Below are positions 55,060 to 64,000 of a stretch of 64,000 nucleotides of DNA, in pieces. The DNA is from Chryseobacterium sp. Bi04 (GTDB lineage Bacteria > Bacteroidota > Bacteroidia > Flavobacteriales > Weeksellaceae): NCBI RefSeq assembly GCF_918698085.1, contig NZ_CAKKLP010000001.1:929143-993142 (forward strand), read 5' to 3'. Every line of letters begins with the position of its first letter. The first letter of the stretch is position 1. The position numbers and the translations under genes are program-made. The notes below the pieces were generated by a model, which saw nothing but the letters and a program-made list of their open reading frames with translations, searched no databases and was not told where the DNA came from.

Positions 55060-57720
55060 ATGAAGTATTTAAGATTATCGGGCCTTGAGCCTCTTATCAT
55101 AACACCGGAGAGTAATTTCATCAATGTTGGTGAAAGAACCAATGTTGCCGGCTCCAAAAAATTTTTAAGACTTATTAAAGAGGAGAAATTCTCTGAAGCA
55201 TTAGATATTGCCCGCCATCAGGTGGAAGGTGGGGCACAAATTCTTGATGTCAATTTTGATGATGGATTGATTGACGGAAAAGCGTCCATGATCAAGTTCC
55301 TGAACTTAATTGCTTCCGAACCGGATATCGCAAGAATACCAATCATGGTGGATTCTTCCAAATGGGAAATCTTAGAAGCTGGTCTTCAGGTGGCACAGGG
55401 GAAATGTGTGGTAAATTCCATCAGCTTAAAAGAAGGAGAAGAAGAATTTATCAAACATGCAAAAGCCATCAAAAGATATGGTGCTGCTGTGATTGTAATG
55501 GCATTTGATGAGGTAGGGCAGGCAGATAGTCTTGAACGGAGAATTGAAATCTCAAAAAGGTCTTATGATATTTTGGTGAACCAGATTGGTTTTCCTGCCG
55601 AAGATATCATTTTCGATTTAAATATTTTTCCGGTGGCTACAGGAATGGATGAACATAGAAGAAATGCCATCGATTTTATTGAAGCAACACGGTGGGTAAG
55701 GAATAATCTTCCCTATGCATCTGTAAGCGGAGGGGTGAGTAATGTTTCTTTCTCATTCCGTGGAAATGATACCGTAAGGGAAGCCATGCATTCCGTATTT
55801 CTTTATCATGCCATCCAGGCCGGAATGAACATCGGAATTGTAAACCCTGCAATGCTGGAGGTTTATGATGAAATTAATAAAGAACTTCTGGAGCTCGTAG
55901 AAGATGTCATTCTTGATAAGAGAGAAGATGCTACAGAAAGACTTTTGGATTATTCCGAAAAACATAAGTCGGTAAAGAAAGAAAAAACAGAAGATTTAGA
56001 ATGGAGAAACAATCCTTTGCAGGAAAGAATTACGTATGCACTGGTAAAAGGTATCGACCGTTTTATTGAAGAAGATGTAGAAGAAGCCAGACAAGTTGCC
56101 GAAAAACCGCTTCATGTCATAGAAATTAATCTGATGACCGGAATGGGAGTGGTAGGAGATTTATTTGGAAGCGGAAAAATGTTCCTGCCACAGGTCGTAA
56201 AGTCGGCAAGAGTAATGAAAAAAGCAGTTGCCTATTTACAGCCTTATATTGAAGCTGAAAAAGACGGATCAAGACCTGCGAATGGGAAAATTCTAATGGC
56301 AACAGTAAAAGGAGATGTTCACGATATTGGTAAAAATATTGTGAGTGTAGTTTTAGGCTGTAACAATTATGAAATCGTTGATCTTGGAGTGATGGTGCCT
56401 GCCGAAAAGATTATTCAGACAGCCATTGCAGAAAAAGTAGATGTCATTGGATTAAGCGGGTTAATTACTCCAAGTCTGGATGAGATGGTATATATCGCTT
56501 CAGAATTAGAAAGACAAAACTTAGATTTTCCTTTATTGATCGGAGGTGCTACTACATCAAAAGCACATACTGCTGTGAAAATCGATTTAAAATATAAAAA
56601 TGCAGTTGTTCACGTGAATGATGCTTCAAGAGCAGTAAATGTAGTAAGTTCATTATTGGGTGACCGAAATAAAGAATATGTTTCAGATCTAAAGAATGAT
56701 TACTCAGATTTCAGGGAAAAATTCCTGAACAGACAGGTTGATAAAGACTATGTATCAATTGAAGAAGCAAGAAAAAATCATTTTACAATTGATTGGGAAA
56801 ATGAAGAGATTTTTACACCGAATAACTTAGGTATAAAAGTTTTTGAAAACCAGGATTTGCATGAGCTTCTTCCTTTTATAGACTGGTCGCCGTTTTTCAG
56901 AAGCTGGGACCTGCATGGGAAATACCCTAATATTCTAGAAGATGAGGTAGTAGGCGTTCAGGCTAAAGAATTATTTAAGGATGCCCAGGTTATTTTAAAA
57001 AGAATTTTAGACGAAAAATTATTAACAGCAAAAGCCATCTTCGGAATTTTTAAAGCCAACTCCAATGAATCTGACGATATCTTAATCTTTGATGAGAATA
57101 ATAATGAGCAGGCTAAGTTTTTAACTTTAAGACAGCAGGCTCAAAGATCAAAAGGAAAAGAATATTTGGCTTTAAGTGATTTTATTGCTCCTCAGAGTTC
57201 AGGAAAAACAGATTATGTAGGAGCTTTCTGTGTGACCACAGGCTTTGGAACAGATGAATTGTCCGCTGAATATGAAAAAGCCAATGATGATTATAATGCC
57301 ATCATGGTAAAAGCATTGGCAGACCGTTTTGCAGAAGCTTACGCCGAGTTTTTACATAAAAAAGTAAGAACCGAGTACTGGGGCTATGCCAACCAGGAAA
57401 ACTTAAGCAACGAAGATCTGATTGCCGAAAAATACAAAGGAGTTCGTCCTGCACCCGGATATCCGGCTTGCCCTGACCATTTGGAAAAGAAAACAATCTG
57501 GGATCTTTTAAAAGTAGAAGAAAATATAGGCGTTTACCTTACCGAAAGTTTAGCCATGTTTCCTACAGCAGCGGTTTCCGGATACTATTTCGGAAACCCG
57601 CATGCAAAATACTTCGGTTTAGGAAAAATTACAGAAGACCAGCTTAAAGACTATGCTGCAAGAAGAGGGTGTACCATTCAGGAAGCAAGAAAATGGTTGT
57701 CACCCAACTTAGCAGATTAA
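55060..57720 (+). CDS. metH: Methionine synthase, folate/cobalamin/activation modules (MetH C-terminal part)
   Basis: This 886-residue protein lacks the homocysteine module. It has a pterin-binding domain ([16 protein letters not shown] at about 20, [14 protein letters not shown]), a cobalamin cap and B12 domain with [12 protein letters not shown] (His421 as lower cobalt ligand) and [13 protein letters not shown], and the AdoMet-activation domain with [15 protein letters not shown]. It transfers the methyl group from methyl-tetrahydrofolate through cobalamin to homocysteine bound by the other part. Confidence 0.97.
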   Translation: MKYLRLSGLEPLIITPESNFINVGERTNVAGSKKFLRLIKEEKFSEALDIARHQVEGGAQILDVNFDDGLIDGKASMIKFLNLIASEPDIARIPIMVDSSKWEILEAGLQVAQGKCVVNSISLKEGEEEFIKHAKAIKRYGAAVIVMAFDEVGQADSLERRIEISKRSYDILVNQIGFPAEDIIFDLNIFPVATGMDEHRRNAIDFIEATRWVRNNLPYASVSGGVSNVSFSFRGNDTVREAMHSVFLYHAIQAGMNIGIVNPAMLEVYDEINKELLELVEDVILDKREDATERLLDYSEKHKSVKKEKTEDLEWRNNPLQERITYALVKGIDRFIEEDVEEARQVAEKPLHVIEINLMTGMGVVGDLFGSGKMFLPQVVKSARVMKKAVAYLQPYIEAEKDGSRPANGKILMATVKGDVHDIGKNIVSVVLGCNNYEIVDLGVMVPAEKIIQTAIAEKVDVIGLSGLITPSLDEMVYIASELERQNLDFPLLIGGATTSKAHTAVKIDLKYKNAVVHVNDASRAVNVVSSLLGDRNKEYVSDLKNDYSDFREKFLNRQVDKDYVSIEEARKNHFTIDWENEEIFTPNNLGIKVFENQDLHELLPFIDWSPFFRSWDLHGKYPNILEDEVVGVQAKELFKDAQVILKRILDEKLLTAKAIFGIFKANSNESDDILIFDENNNEQAKFLTLRQQAQRSKGKEYLALSDFIAPQSSGKTDYVGAFCVTTGFGTDELSAEYEKANDDYNAIMVKALADRFAEAYAEFLHKKVRTEYWGYANQENLSNEDLIAEKYKGVRPAPGYPACPDHLEKKTIWDLLKVEENIGVYLTESLAMFPTAAVSGYYFGNPHAKYFGLGKITEDQLKDYAARRGCTIQEARKWLSPNLAD

Positions 57721-57722
57721 AA

Positions 57723-57806
57723 AAAGTTTATAGTTCATGGGTGAGAGCTGATAGTTTGTTTACAAATCAAGACTCTTAGCTATCAACTATCAACCAACAA
57801 CTAAAA
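57723..57806. repeat. Degenerate heptanucleotide array filling the metH-metF gap
   Basis: Twelve 7-mers in register span nearly the whole gap: AAAGTTT, ATAGTTC, ATGGGTG, AGAGCTG, ATAGTTT, GTTTACA, AATCAAG, ACTCTTA, GCTATCA, ACTATCA, ACCAACA, ACTAAAA. Confidence 0.7.
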
Positions 57807-57812
57807 TATAAC

Positions 57813-58772
57813 ATGAAGATAACAGAACACATTAAAAACGCAAATGGCAAAACTTTATTCTCCTTAGAAGTTGTTCCGCCACAGAAAGGAATCGGTATTG
57901 AAGATCTGTATACGAATATAGATCCGCTGATGGAATTCAAACCCCCGTTCATTGATGTTACCACTTCAAGAGAGGAATATATCTATCTCGATAAAGGAAA
58001 TGGGCTGGTGGAACGTCGTATTACAAGAATGCGGCCGGGAACGTTGGGAATTTGTGCCGCTATTCAACATAAATATAATGTAGATACAGTTCCACATTTG
58101 CTGTGTGGAGGATTTACAAAAGAAGAAACAGAATATCTTTTGGTAGACTGTATGTACCTTGGAATAGATAACGTTATGGCATTGAGAGGAGATGCAATGA
58201 AAGGACATCAGTATTTTGAACCTACCCAGGGAGGGCATGCCAGTGCTATGGACCTTGTCAACCAGATTAATAACCTGGGAAGAGGAAAGTACCTTCATGA
58301 CGAAGATCAGATTTGTGATGAGCTTAATAAATTCTGCATAGGAGTGGCAGGATATCCCGAAAAACATATGGAGGCACCCTCCATGAATTATGACCTGAAA
58401 TGGCTGAAGCAGAAAGTAGATGCCGGAGCAGATTATATTGTGACTCAGATGTTCTTTGACAATAAAAAGTATATTGAATTCGTTCAGAAAGCAAGAGAAA
58501 TGGGAATTACCGTTCCTATTATTCCGGGAATTAAACCTATTGCTACCAAAAGGCACTTGAAACTGTTGCCACAAGTATTTAAAATAGATCTGCCGGAAGA
58601 ATTAATCAATGAAGTTGAAAATGCTAAAAATAATGAAGCCGTAAAACAAATCGGAATAGAATGGGCCATTGCCCAATGTAAAGAACTGCTGGATTTTGGA
58701 GTTCCTGTTTTACACTTTTACTCAATGGGGAAAAGTGATAATATTAAAAAAGTAGCCGGTGAGCTATTCTAA
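57813..58772 (+). CDS. metF: Methylenetetrahydrofolate reductase
   Basis: MetF reduces methylene-tetrahydrofolate to methyl-tetrahydrofolate, the methyl donor used by the adjacent MetH. The 319-residue TIM-barrel protein has an N-terminal SLEVVPPQKG, LLCGGFTKEE, NVMALRGDAMKGHQ, CIGVAGYPEKH, YIVTQMFFDNKKY and IPGIKPI. FAD and folate contacts of the family are covered by these motifs. It is the last gene of the riboswitch operon. Confidence 0.96.
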   Translation: MKITEHIKNANGKTLFSLEVVPPQKGIGIEDLYTNIDPLMEFKPPFIDVTTSREEYIYLDKGNGLVERRITRMRPGTLGICAAIQHKYNVDTVPHLLCGGFTKEETEYLLVDCMYLGIDNVMALRGDAMKGHQYFEPTQGGHASAMDLVNQINNLGRGKYLHDEDQICDELNKFCIGVAGYPEKHMEAPSMNYDLKWLKQKVDAGADYIVTQMFFDNKKYIEFVQKAREMGITVPIIPGIKPIATKRHLKLLPQVFKIDLPEELINEVENAKNNEAVKQIGIEWAIAQCKELLDFGVPVLHFYSMGKSDNIKKVAGELF

Positions 58773-58793
58773 TAAAAGTACCAAAAATGAAGG

Positions 58794-58828
58794 AATCCCT
58801 GTTTATATATGGCAGGGATTTTATTTTT
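58794..58828 (+). terminator. Terminator of the methionine operon
   Basis: AATCCCTG and CAGGGATT form an 8-bp stem around an 11-nt loop, followed by a T-rich tail. Confidence 0.88.
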
Positions 58829-58895
58829 AATCTGAAGCAAAACTGAATCTTTGGTCTTCAATAACTTCCATCTTGCAGACCCAGGCTTCCTCATT

Positions 58896-60047
58896 TTAAA
58901 GGATAGGATGTCTTTCAAACTCTTTATTTCTATCAAATAAATATCGGTAAGTTGCCAGTTTTCTGGTCACTGTAGTATCAAGAGCTTCTGCAATTTTGAT
59001 CATCTTTGGATTAAAATCACCAATCCACTGCAGTTCAGTAGTTGTAAAGTCCGTATGCTCCCTTAAATGCTGGGTCCCTTTCCAGATCATATACCCATCA
59101 ATACCTTTTTTCTGCCATTCTGGAACTACCCCGAAAACCAGACCAACCATTTTTTCATTCCTTTTAAACTCCTTTAGCCATAAAAATTTAAGCTTTTCAA
59201 AAATTCCGAATTTTCCATTGAGATATTTAAACCATTGATTAAGATCTGGGAGATTAATCCACATCGCAATCGGTTTTTCATTTTCATAGACAAACCATGA
59301 GATATGTTCATTGATAATAGGCTTCATCGTATTAAACATTTTCAGGACCTTAGCTTCCTCTATATGTTTTCCTTCACCATGGGAAGCCCAGGCTTTATTG
59401 TAAACCTCCGTAAAATCTTTAGCAAACTTTTCAAGGTTATTCTTTTTCATAGGTTGGGCAGAAATAGCAGGATTTCTCCTGTTTCTCTCATATGCAATAG
59501 TGAAAACCCTCGAAACCTCTGCAAAAATGGGTCTTGTAAAACAAAATTGTTCAAAATAAATCTTAAAACCATAATTTTCAAAAAGCTCTCTGTAATAAGG
59601 TGGGTTGTAATTCATACCAAATAAAGGTTCAGTAAAACCTTCAACCAAAAGACCCCAGAATTTATCCCTTTCTCCAAAATTGATAGGCCCATCCATCGCT
59701 TCCATACCTTTTTCCTGAAGCCAGCTTTTACAATGGTCAAAAATAAAATTAGCCGTTTGCTGATCATGAATACAGTCGAAAAAACCAAAACCTCCTGTTG
59801 GCTGCTTCTGTTCATAACAGGTGTTGATAAAAACAGCGACTTTACCCACTGTTTTGTCATTCTTTTTAAACAAAAACCTTTTACATTCTCCATATTTGAA
59901 AAACTTACTCTTTCGGGGATCAAAAATTTCTTCAATATGTTTATCTAAAGGGCGTATATAATGGTTGTCGTGGAGATAAAGTTGTGCAGGGAATTCCAGA
60001 AATTCCTTTTTATGTTTTTTATTTTGTACTTCTTCGACAATAATCAT
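58896..60047 (-). CDS. GNAT-fold protein, YghO-like
   Basis: The 383-residue protein has MDGPINFGERDKFWGLLVEGFTEP (about 115-138), the mark of a bacterial group with two GNAT-like halves often labelled hypothetical or YghO. It also shows VFGVVPEWQKKGIDGYMIWKG, an acetyl-CoA-loop-like segment. The substrate is unknown. It is divergent from folE. A minus-strand promoter was not clear. Confidence 0.8.
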   Translation of the reverse strand: MIIVEEVQNKKHKKEFLEFPAQLYLHDNHYIRPLDKHIEEIFDPRKSKFFKYGECKRFLFKKNDKTVGKVAVFINTCYEQKQPTGGFGFFDCIHDQQTANFIFDHCKSWLQEKGMEAMDGPINFGERDKFWGLLVEGFTEPLFGMNYNPPYYRELFENYGFKIYFEQFCFTRPIFAEVSRVFTIAYERNRRNPAISAQPMKKNNLEKFAKDFTEVYNKAWASHGEGKHIEEAKVLKMFNTMKPIINEHISWFVYENEKPIAMWINLPDLNQWFKYLNGKFGIFEKLKFLWLKEFKRNEKMVGLVFGVVPEWQKKGIDGYMIWKGTQHLREHTDFTTTELQWIGDFNPKMIKIAEALDTTVTRKLATYRYLFDRNKEFERHPIL

Positions 60048-60123
60048 AGGTTTTTTAATAAGACTGGTTATAAAAGATAATATTTTTCGGTCTATTTTAA
60101 AATAAATGAATTAATATTATCCG

Positions 60124-60131
60124 TATTTTTG
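60124..60131 (+). promoter_or_regulatory. -7 promoter element of folE
   Basis: TATTTTTG fits TAnnTTTG and ends 17 nt before the folE start codon at 60149. The -33 element is not clear. Confidence 0.45.
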
Positions 60132-60148
60132 CTGCAAATTAAATAAAA

Positions 60149-60817
60149 ATGGTTGATTTTACTGATAACGACGATGATATTTTCACAGGAAAAGAACATA
60201 CGCCTATAAGGGAAAATGCTTTTGATAAATCGCCACAGGAAAAAATTGAAAAAATTACTGAGCTGTTTGGTGAAATTATGGAAACCCTTGGGTTAGACAT
60301 GACAGACGACTCTTTAAAAGATTCTCCGAAGCGTGTAGCCAAAATGTATGTGAATGAGATTTTCGGCGGATTACTGCCGGAAAATAAGCCGGGTATTTCT
60401 ACCTTTTCCAATAAATATAAGTACCGTCAGATGTTAGTGGAAAAAGATATTACCGTATATTCTTTCTGCGAACATCATTTCCTTCCGATTATTGGAAGAG
60501 CACACGTAGCCTATATCTCAAACGGAGAAGTAATAGGTCTTTCAAAAATTAACAGAATTGTTGATTATTATGCAAAAAGACCACAGGTTCAGGAAAGATT
60601 GACTATGCAGATTGTAGACGCCCTGAAAGAAGCTTTAGGAACAAAAAATGTAGCCTGCATCATTGATGCCAAACACCTTTGTGTAAACTGCAGAGGAATT
60701 AAAGATACATCAAGCTCCACCATAACAGCTGAATTAAGTGGTATTTTCAGAACAAACCCTATTACAAGACAGGAATTCTTACATTATGTAGGAAGCCATG
60801 CAAAACTAGATTATTAG
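60149..60817 (+). CDS. folE: GTP cyclohydrolase I
   Basis: FolE converts GTP to dihydroneopterin triphosphate for folate and pterin synthesis. The 222-residue protein has FCEHHFLPIIGRAHVAY and LCVNCRGIKDTSSST, the zinc and active-site motifs, plus RVAKMYVNEIFGGL and KRPQVQERLT. The ATG follows an A-rich leader. It is followed after 2 nt by a DinB-like gene, a likely two-gene operon. Confidence 0.98.
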   Translation: MVDFTDNDDDIFTGKEHTPIRENAFDKSPQEKIEKITELFGEIMETLGLDMTDDSLKDSPKRVAKMYVNEIFGGLLPENKPGISTFSNKYKYRQMLVEKDITVYSFCEHHFLPIIGRAHVAYISNGEVIGLSKINRIVDYYAKRPQVQERLTMQIVDALKEALGTKNVACIIDAKHLCVNCRGIKDTSSSTITAELSGIFRTNPITRQEFLHYVGSHAKLDY

Positions 60818-60819
60818 TA

Positions 60820-61251
60820 ATGAATTATCAGGTTCTTAAACATATGGTAGATGCCGGACTTCAGAGATTTCAAACAATTTCCGAAGAAGAATGGAATTAT
60901 AAAGCTACACCAGAAAAATGGTCTAAAAAAGAAATTATAGGACATCTTTGTGACAGTGCTTTTACAAATATCCGTAGATTTGTAGTCACTCAATATAAGG
61001 AGAATGAGAATATTGTATACGATCAAAATGAATGGGTGAAAATCCAGAACTATCAGAATGTTCCTACTGATGAGGTTATCAGCCTTTGGAAGACGTTGAA
61101 CTACCAGATTGTTCGTGTGGTTGAAAATATTCCTGATGAAGCACTACAGAGAACTTGTGATACCACCAAAACAGAACTCCAGGTTTTTACATTGGAATTT
61201 ATTATCAATGATTATGTAGAACATCTGCAACATCATTTAAAAGCGATTTGA
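60820..61251 (+). CDS. DinB-family protein
   Basis: The 143-residue protein has the four-helix DinB/YfiT pattern: WSKKEIIGHLCDSAFTNIRR, the Trp-Lys-rich N-terminal helix, and a C-terminal NDYVEHLQHHLKAI. The His in GHL and the two His in EHLQHH form the probable metal site. Such proteins are putative metal-dependent hydrolases or thiol transferases. It is translated directly after folE. Confidence 0.88.
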   Translation: MNYQVLKHMVDAGLQRFQTISEEEWNYKATPEKWSKKEIIGHLCDSAFTNIRRFVVTQYKENENIVYDQNEWVKIQNYQNVPTDEVISLWKTLNYQIVRVVENIPDEALQRTCDTTKTELQVFTLEFIINDYVEHLQHHLKAI

Positions 61252-61290
61252 TTATGATAAAATTTAAAAAAGTTTCAGATAAAATTTATA

Positions 61291-61312
61291 TCACAACAAT
61301 TATTTGTTGTGA
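61291..61312. promoter_or_regulatory. Palindrome upstream of cysS
   Basis: TCACAACAA and TTGTTGTGA are perfect 9-bp arms around TTAT. It could be an operator or the terminator of folE-dinB, although no T tract follows. Confidence 0.5.
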
Positions 61313-61372
61313 CAGAATATTATTTTAACTAATTTTTAAATCTTAAACTATTGAATCTTTAATAAAAAATAA

Positions 61373-62839
61373 ATGCAACTAAAAATATATAACTCGCTTA
61401 CAGCAGAAAAAGAAATATTCAAACCTATTTTAGAAGGTAATATCGGAATGTATGTCTGTGGGCCTACCGTTTACAGTAATGTACACCTGGGAAATGTAAG
61501 AACTTTCCTTTCTTTCGATTTTATCTACCGTACCCTAATGTATTTAGGGTATAAAGTGAGATATGTAAGAAACATTACCGATGCCGGACACCTTACCGAT
61601 GACGGAAACGTAGATAATGACAGATTTGTAAAACAGACCAGACTTGAAAAGCTGGAGCCTATGGAAATCGTACAGAAATATACCGTAGATTTTCATAAAG
61701 TGTTAGAGATGTTCAACCTGCTTCCTCCCAATATCGAGCCCACAGCTACCGGTCATATTGTAGAACAGATCGAACTGACACAAAAACTGATTGAAAGAGG
61801 TTTCGCCTACGAAAGCAACGGTTCAGTATACTTCGATGTATTGGAATACAATAAAAGAGGACTTAATTATGGTGAACTTTCAAAACGTAATATAGAAGAG
61901 CTTTTTGCCAATACCCGTGATCTTGACGGACAAGGTGAGAAAAAGAACCCACAGGATTTTGCCCTTTGGAAAAAAGCCTCTCCCGCTCATATTATGAGAT
62001 GGAACTCTCCCTGGGGAGAAGGATTCCCGGGATGGCACCTTGAATGTACAGCGATGAGCACAAAATATCTTGGAGAAACTTTCGATATTCACGGAGGAGG
62101 AATGGACTTGAAATTCCCACACCACGAATGTGAAATCGCCCAGGGGAAAGCCTGCAATGACGCTGCTCCGGTAAATTACTGGATGCATGCCAATATGTTG
62201 ACGATGAATTCCCAGCGTATGAGTAAATCTACAGGAAACTATATTCTTCCTATGCAACTGGTTACAGGAGATAACGACTTCTTTGAAAAGCCTTTCCATC
62301 CGTCAATTGTTCGTTTCTGCTTCCTGCAGGCACATTACAGAAGTGTTTTGGATATTTCCAATGATGCGATGATAGCCAGCGAAAAAGGATTTATCAGATT
62401 GATGGAGGCTGTGAAAGTATTAAACTCAATCGCTCCTGACGATAATAAACAGTCTGCTTTCAGCCTTAAAGAATGGAAAAACAAATGTTATGAAGCATTA
62501 ACCGATGATTTCAATTCTCCAATTCTGATTGCTCATTTATTTGAAGCTGTAAAATACATCTTTGCTTTAAATGATGCCAAAGAAACTATCTCTACACAAG
62601 ACCTTGAAGATTTAAAGGCAACTTTGAATGCTTTTATCTTTGATGTATTGGGATTACAGGCTGTAGAGGAAAATAACAATGAAAAACTTGATCAGACATT
62701 GAAAGTTTTAATTGAACTTAGAAATCAAGCAAGAAAATCCAAGAACTTTGACCTTTCAGATCAGATAAGAGACAAGCTACTGGCTGAAGGTATCGAATTA
62801 AAAGACGGGCGAGACGGAACATCGTATGTTCTGAATTAA
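61373..62839 (+). CDS. cysS: Cysteine-tRNA ligase
   Basis: CysRS charges tRNA-Cys. The 488-residue length is typical. [17 protein letters not shown] near residue 28 carries the zinc Cys and HIGH-like motif. [26 protein letters not shown] (zinc ligands) and the [13 protein letters not shown] loop at about 282 are intact, followed by an anticodon-binding end. It has its own terminator. Confidence 0.98.
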   Translation: MQLKIYNSLTAEKEIFKPILEGNIGMYVCGPTVYSNVHLGNVRTFLSFDFIYRTLMYLGYKVRYVRNITDAGHLTDDGNVDNDRFVKQTRLEKLEPMEIVQKYTVDFHKVLEMFNLLPPNIEPTATGHIVEQIELTQKLIERGFAYESNGSVYFDVLEYNKRGLNYGELSKRNIEELFANTRDLDGQGEKKNPQDFALWKKASPAHIMRWNSPWGEGFPGWHLECTAMSTKYLGETFDIHGGGMDLKFPHHECEIAQGKACNDAAPVNYWMHANMLTMNSQRMSKSTGNYILPMQLVTGDNDFFEKPFHPSIVRFCFLQAHYRSVLDISNDAMIASEKGFIRLMEAVKVLNSIAPDDNKQSAFSLKEWKNKCYEALTDDFNSPILIAHLFEAVKYIFALNDAKETISTQDLEDLKATLNAFIFDVLGLQAVEENNNEKLDQTLKVLIELRNQARKSKNFDLSDQIRDKLLAEGIELKDGRDGTSYVLN

Positions 62840-62861
62840 ACCATATAACTTTACTTTATAA

Positions 62862-62911
62862 TCATTCCGTGAGAATCTTTAACAGCTAAGATTTTCACGG
62901 AATGTTTTTTT
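62862..62911 (+). terminator. Terminator after cysS
   Basis: CATTCCGTGAGAATCTT and AAGATTTTCACGGAATG form a long stem (17 bp with one mismatch) around an 8-nt loop, followed by a T tract. Confidence 0.95.
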
Positions 62912-62960
62912 TGTTCACTCCCAAACCCCTCTCCAACTCTCGAACTCTCGAACTCAAGAG

Positions 62961-63068
62961 GAGCTTTTTCCCGCTATCCACTCATACTCCTCACGCCATG
63001 GCTCCCTGCGCTGTATCCCTCCATTTTCCAAGCTATGCTGCGGGGTATCCGTTACTATCGGGGCTAGG
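62961..63068. repeat. Intergenic repeat A, copy 2
   Basis: It matches 6139-6247 with the same ends (CCCGCTATCCACTCATACTCC and CCGTTACTAT.GGGGCTA) and a divergent centre. Just before it, CTCGAACT is directly repeated (CTCTCGAACTCTCGAACTC). Confidence 0.8.
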
Positions 63069-63106
63069 GTAGGAGTGATACATTACAAAAGAAGCCTGAT
63101 AAAAAG

Positions 63107-63190
63107 GTAGTAAGTGAACGGTCAATGGTCAATAGCAATAGTGAATGATCAATGATCAATAGCCAGCCGCCAGTAGCCAGCCGCCAATAA
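63107..63190. repeat. Degenerate heptanucleotide array (12 units)
   Basis: 7-mers in register: GTAGTAA, GTGAACG, GTCAATG, GTCAATA, GCAATAG, TGAATGA, TCAATGA, TCAATAG, CCAGCCG, CCAGTAG, CCAGCCG, CCAATAA. This is the clearest such array in the window. Confidence 0.8.
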
Positions 63191-63216
63191 TAAACCCATT
63201 CTTTCCAGAACACCTG

Positions 63217-63282
63217 TTCAATAGGAACATATTTTAGCCCATCCACATAAAACAACCCCATCCATTGGCTTTAGCCAAAACC
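63217..63282. repeat. Intergenic repeat B, copy 2
   Basis: It aligns with 6391-6455: TTCAATAGGAAC at the left, TTTAGCCC, then ATCCATTGGCTTTAGCCAAAACC at the right. The left GGCTTTAGCC half has decayed in this copy. Confidence 0.75.
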
Positions 63283-63368
63283 AAATCCAGGATTTTCAGA
63301 TAAGACAACCCGATCATATAAAAGTAATATATAGTAAAAGAACAATACCATATATATGGAATAACTTC

Positions 63369-63417
63369 CATCACCCATTACTCACAACTCATAACTCATC
63401 ACTTATAACTTATAACT
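63369..63417. repeat. Degenerate heptanucleotide array (7 units)
   Basis: 7-mers CCATCAC, CATTACT, CACAACT, CATAACT, CATCACT, TATAACT, TATAACT lie in register. Together with the array at 63107 it flanks repeat B. Confidence 0.75.
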
Positions 63418-63510
63418 CCTCAAACATTTGTTTAAAACTTTTCACCTTACCTTCCAGGGTGTTAAGATAAAAAATGAACGGAATATGAATTTAGTGTTAC
63501 ATAAACTTGT

Positions 63511-63538
63511 TTGGTATAGGTAAGTTGGCTTACCTTTG
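63511..63538 (+). promoter_or_regulatory. rRNA promoter P1
   Basis: TTG (63511-63513) and TACCTTTG (63531-63538) are 17 nt apart. It is the most distal of three tandem promoters before the 16S gene. Confidence 0.7.
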
Positions 63539-63657
63539 CCGCACTGAAAAACGAAAGAAGATCAGTAAGCGCAGAAGGGCTTTTAGATAAGCAGAAACGA
63601 TATACTCGAAAAGAAAATAAGTCTAAAAAAAGACTTCAAAATTTTTAGAAATAAAAG

Positions 63658-63687
63658 TTGCGGAAGTAAAAAAGATTTGTATCTTTG
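63658..63687 (+). promoter_or_regulatory. rRNA promoter P2
   Basis: TTG (63658-63660) and TATCTTTG (63680-63687) are 19 nt apart, an exact fit to the Bacteroidetes consensus. Confidence 0.78.
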
Positions 63688-63782
63688 CAGTCCCAATATG
63701 GGAGCGCAGGAGTATAGAAGATTAAGGGTTATAGAAGGAGTTAAGGTTATCAAATAAACTTTAAATTTTCTTTCGAAAACAT

Positions 63783-63813
63783 TTGGTCATTACGAAATAA
63801 AGTTTTACTTTTG
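63783..63813 (+). promoter_or_regulatory. rRNA promoter P3
   Basis: TTG (63783-63785) and TACTTTTG (63806-63813) are 20 nt apart. The sequence after it (CGCAAATATGGAGCGCC) resembles that after P2 (CCCAATATGGGAGCGC). The following leader holds AGATCATTGACAT, a possible boxA-like element. Confidence 0.78.
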
Positions 63814-63952
63814 CACTCGCAAATATGGAGCGCCACTGACAGAGAGAGTGCTTCATTATAAAGCGAAAGATATAAAGATCATTGACATACAATATAACAA
63901 CCAAGTAAGGAAAAACTAAAGCGTCAAAACTTTGAGTGAGTCAGACAAACAT

Positions 63953-64000
<48 letters not shown>

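Noticed and set aside
57966..58574. 202-aa open frame opposite metF
   Set aside because: Antisense shadow of metF with Cys/Phe/Ser-rich composition typical of such frames.
61880..62299. 139-aa open frame opposite cysS
   Set aside because: Antisense shadow inside an intact essential gene.
63064..63261. 65-aa open frame on the minus strand in the cysS-rRNA gap
   Set aside because: It is made of the heptad array and repeat B, with a low-complexity product.
63107..63417. CRISPR array
   Set aside because: The repeats are 7-nt and contiguous without spacers, and no cas genes are present.

Overview
The window is chromosomal DNA of a flavobacterium, most likely Chryseobacterium or a close Weeksellaceae relative. 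The grounds are AT-rich DNA with A-rich leaders, promoters of the Bacteroidetes form (TTG, about 17-21 nt, TAnnTTTG), many signal peptides ending in NAQ or KAQ, SusC-like outer-membrane barrels of the short flavobacterial type, a split cobalamin methionine synthase, and an rRNA operon with a Bacteroidetes-type promoter set. No phage, insertion sequence, CRISPR array or tRNA gene was seen. The genus is inferred from general familiarity; no database was searched.

Layout. 1-3.1 kb: the end of a two-component sensor unit (membrane protein plus NarL/LiaS-type histidine kinase) and an unknown secreted pair. 3.4-6.1 kb: enolase and citrate synthase, then an intergenic block of repeats. 6.6-9.9 kb: a membrane-anchored AraC regulator and a TonB-dependent-receptor-like barrel. 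9.97-10.13 kb, minus strand: a 54-residue Cys-rich peptide with a double-glycine leader. 10.4-21.8 kb: a long one-direction block with two amidinohydrolase-fold enzymes (one CtlX-like), S-adenosylmethionine decarboxylase, a DUF4178 protein, a small membrane protein, a DUF350 protein, a membrane-embedded spermidine-synthase-like enzyme, an FAD amine-oxidase-like protein, a polytopic membrane protein, a GH43-like hydrolase and a serine hydrolase. 21.9-30.5 kb, minus strand: an esterase lipoprotein, two paralogous barrels, a DUF3817 protein, nadD and recJ. 30.6-38.2 kb: M48 protease, a YbiT-like ABC-F, smpB, OmpA/TSP3, YebC, an LpxH-like phosphoesterase with a glycosyltransferase, and a GNAT enzyme. 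38.4-46.0 kb: an RDD protein divergent from a SpoIIM / membrane / DUF4129 / DUF4350 / MoxR / DUF58 operon, then OsmC. 46.1-48.7 kb, minus strand: a large GH63-like glucosidase. 48.8-58.8 kb: a SAM-riboswitch-controlled methionine operon (metX, ACT-homoserine dehydrogenase, sulfhydrylase, metH in two parts around a fatty-acid desaturase, metF). 58.9-62.8 kb: a YghO-like protein, folE, DinB and cysS. 62.9-64 kb: repeats, three tandem rRNA promoters and the first bases of 16S rRNA.

How the genes work together. The clearest module is the methionine operon, which takes aspartate semialdehyde through homoserine, O-acetylhomoserine and homocysteine to methionine, with MetF supplying methyl-tetrahydrofolate, all behind one S-box riboswitch. 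The most interesting module is the polyamine-linked block. SpeD makes the aminopropyl donor, a membrane-embedded aminopropyltransferase-like enzyme could use it, and DUF4178, DUF350 and a flavin oxidase sit between and beside them in overlapping genes. This suggests a membrane-associated aminopropyl or polyamine chemistry of unknown product.

Non-coding DNA is unusually structured. Many gaps between genes hold degenerate tandem arrays with a 7-nt period whose unit differs from gap to gap. Two gaps carry the same composite of a 108-nt repeat, a heptad array and a GGCTTTAGCC repeat. Two gaps in the methionine operon carry other hairpin repeats.
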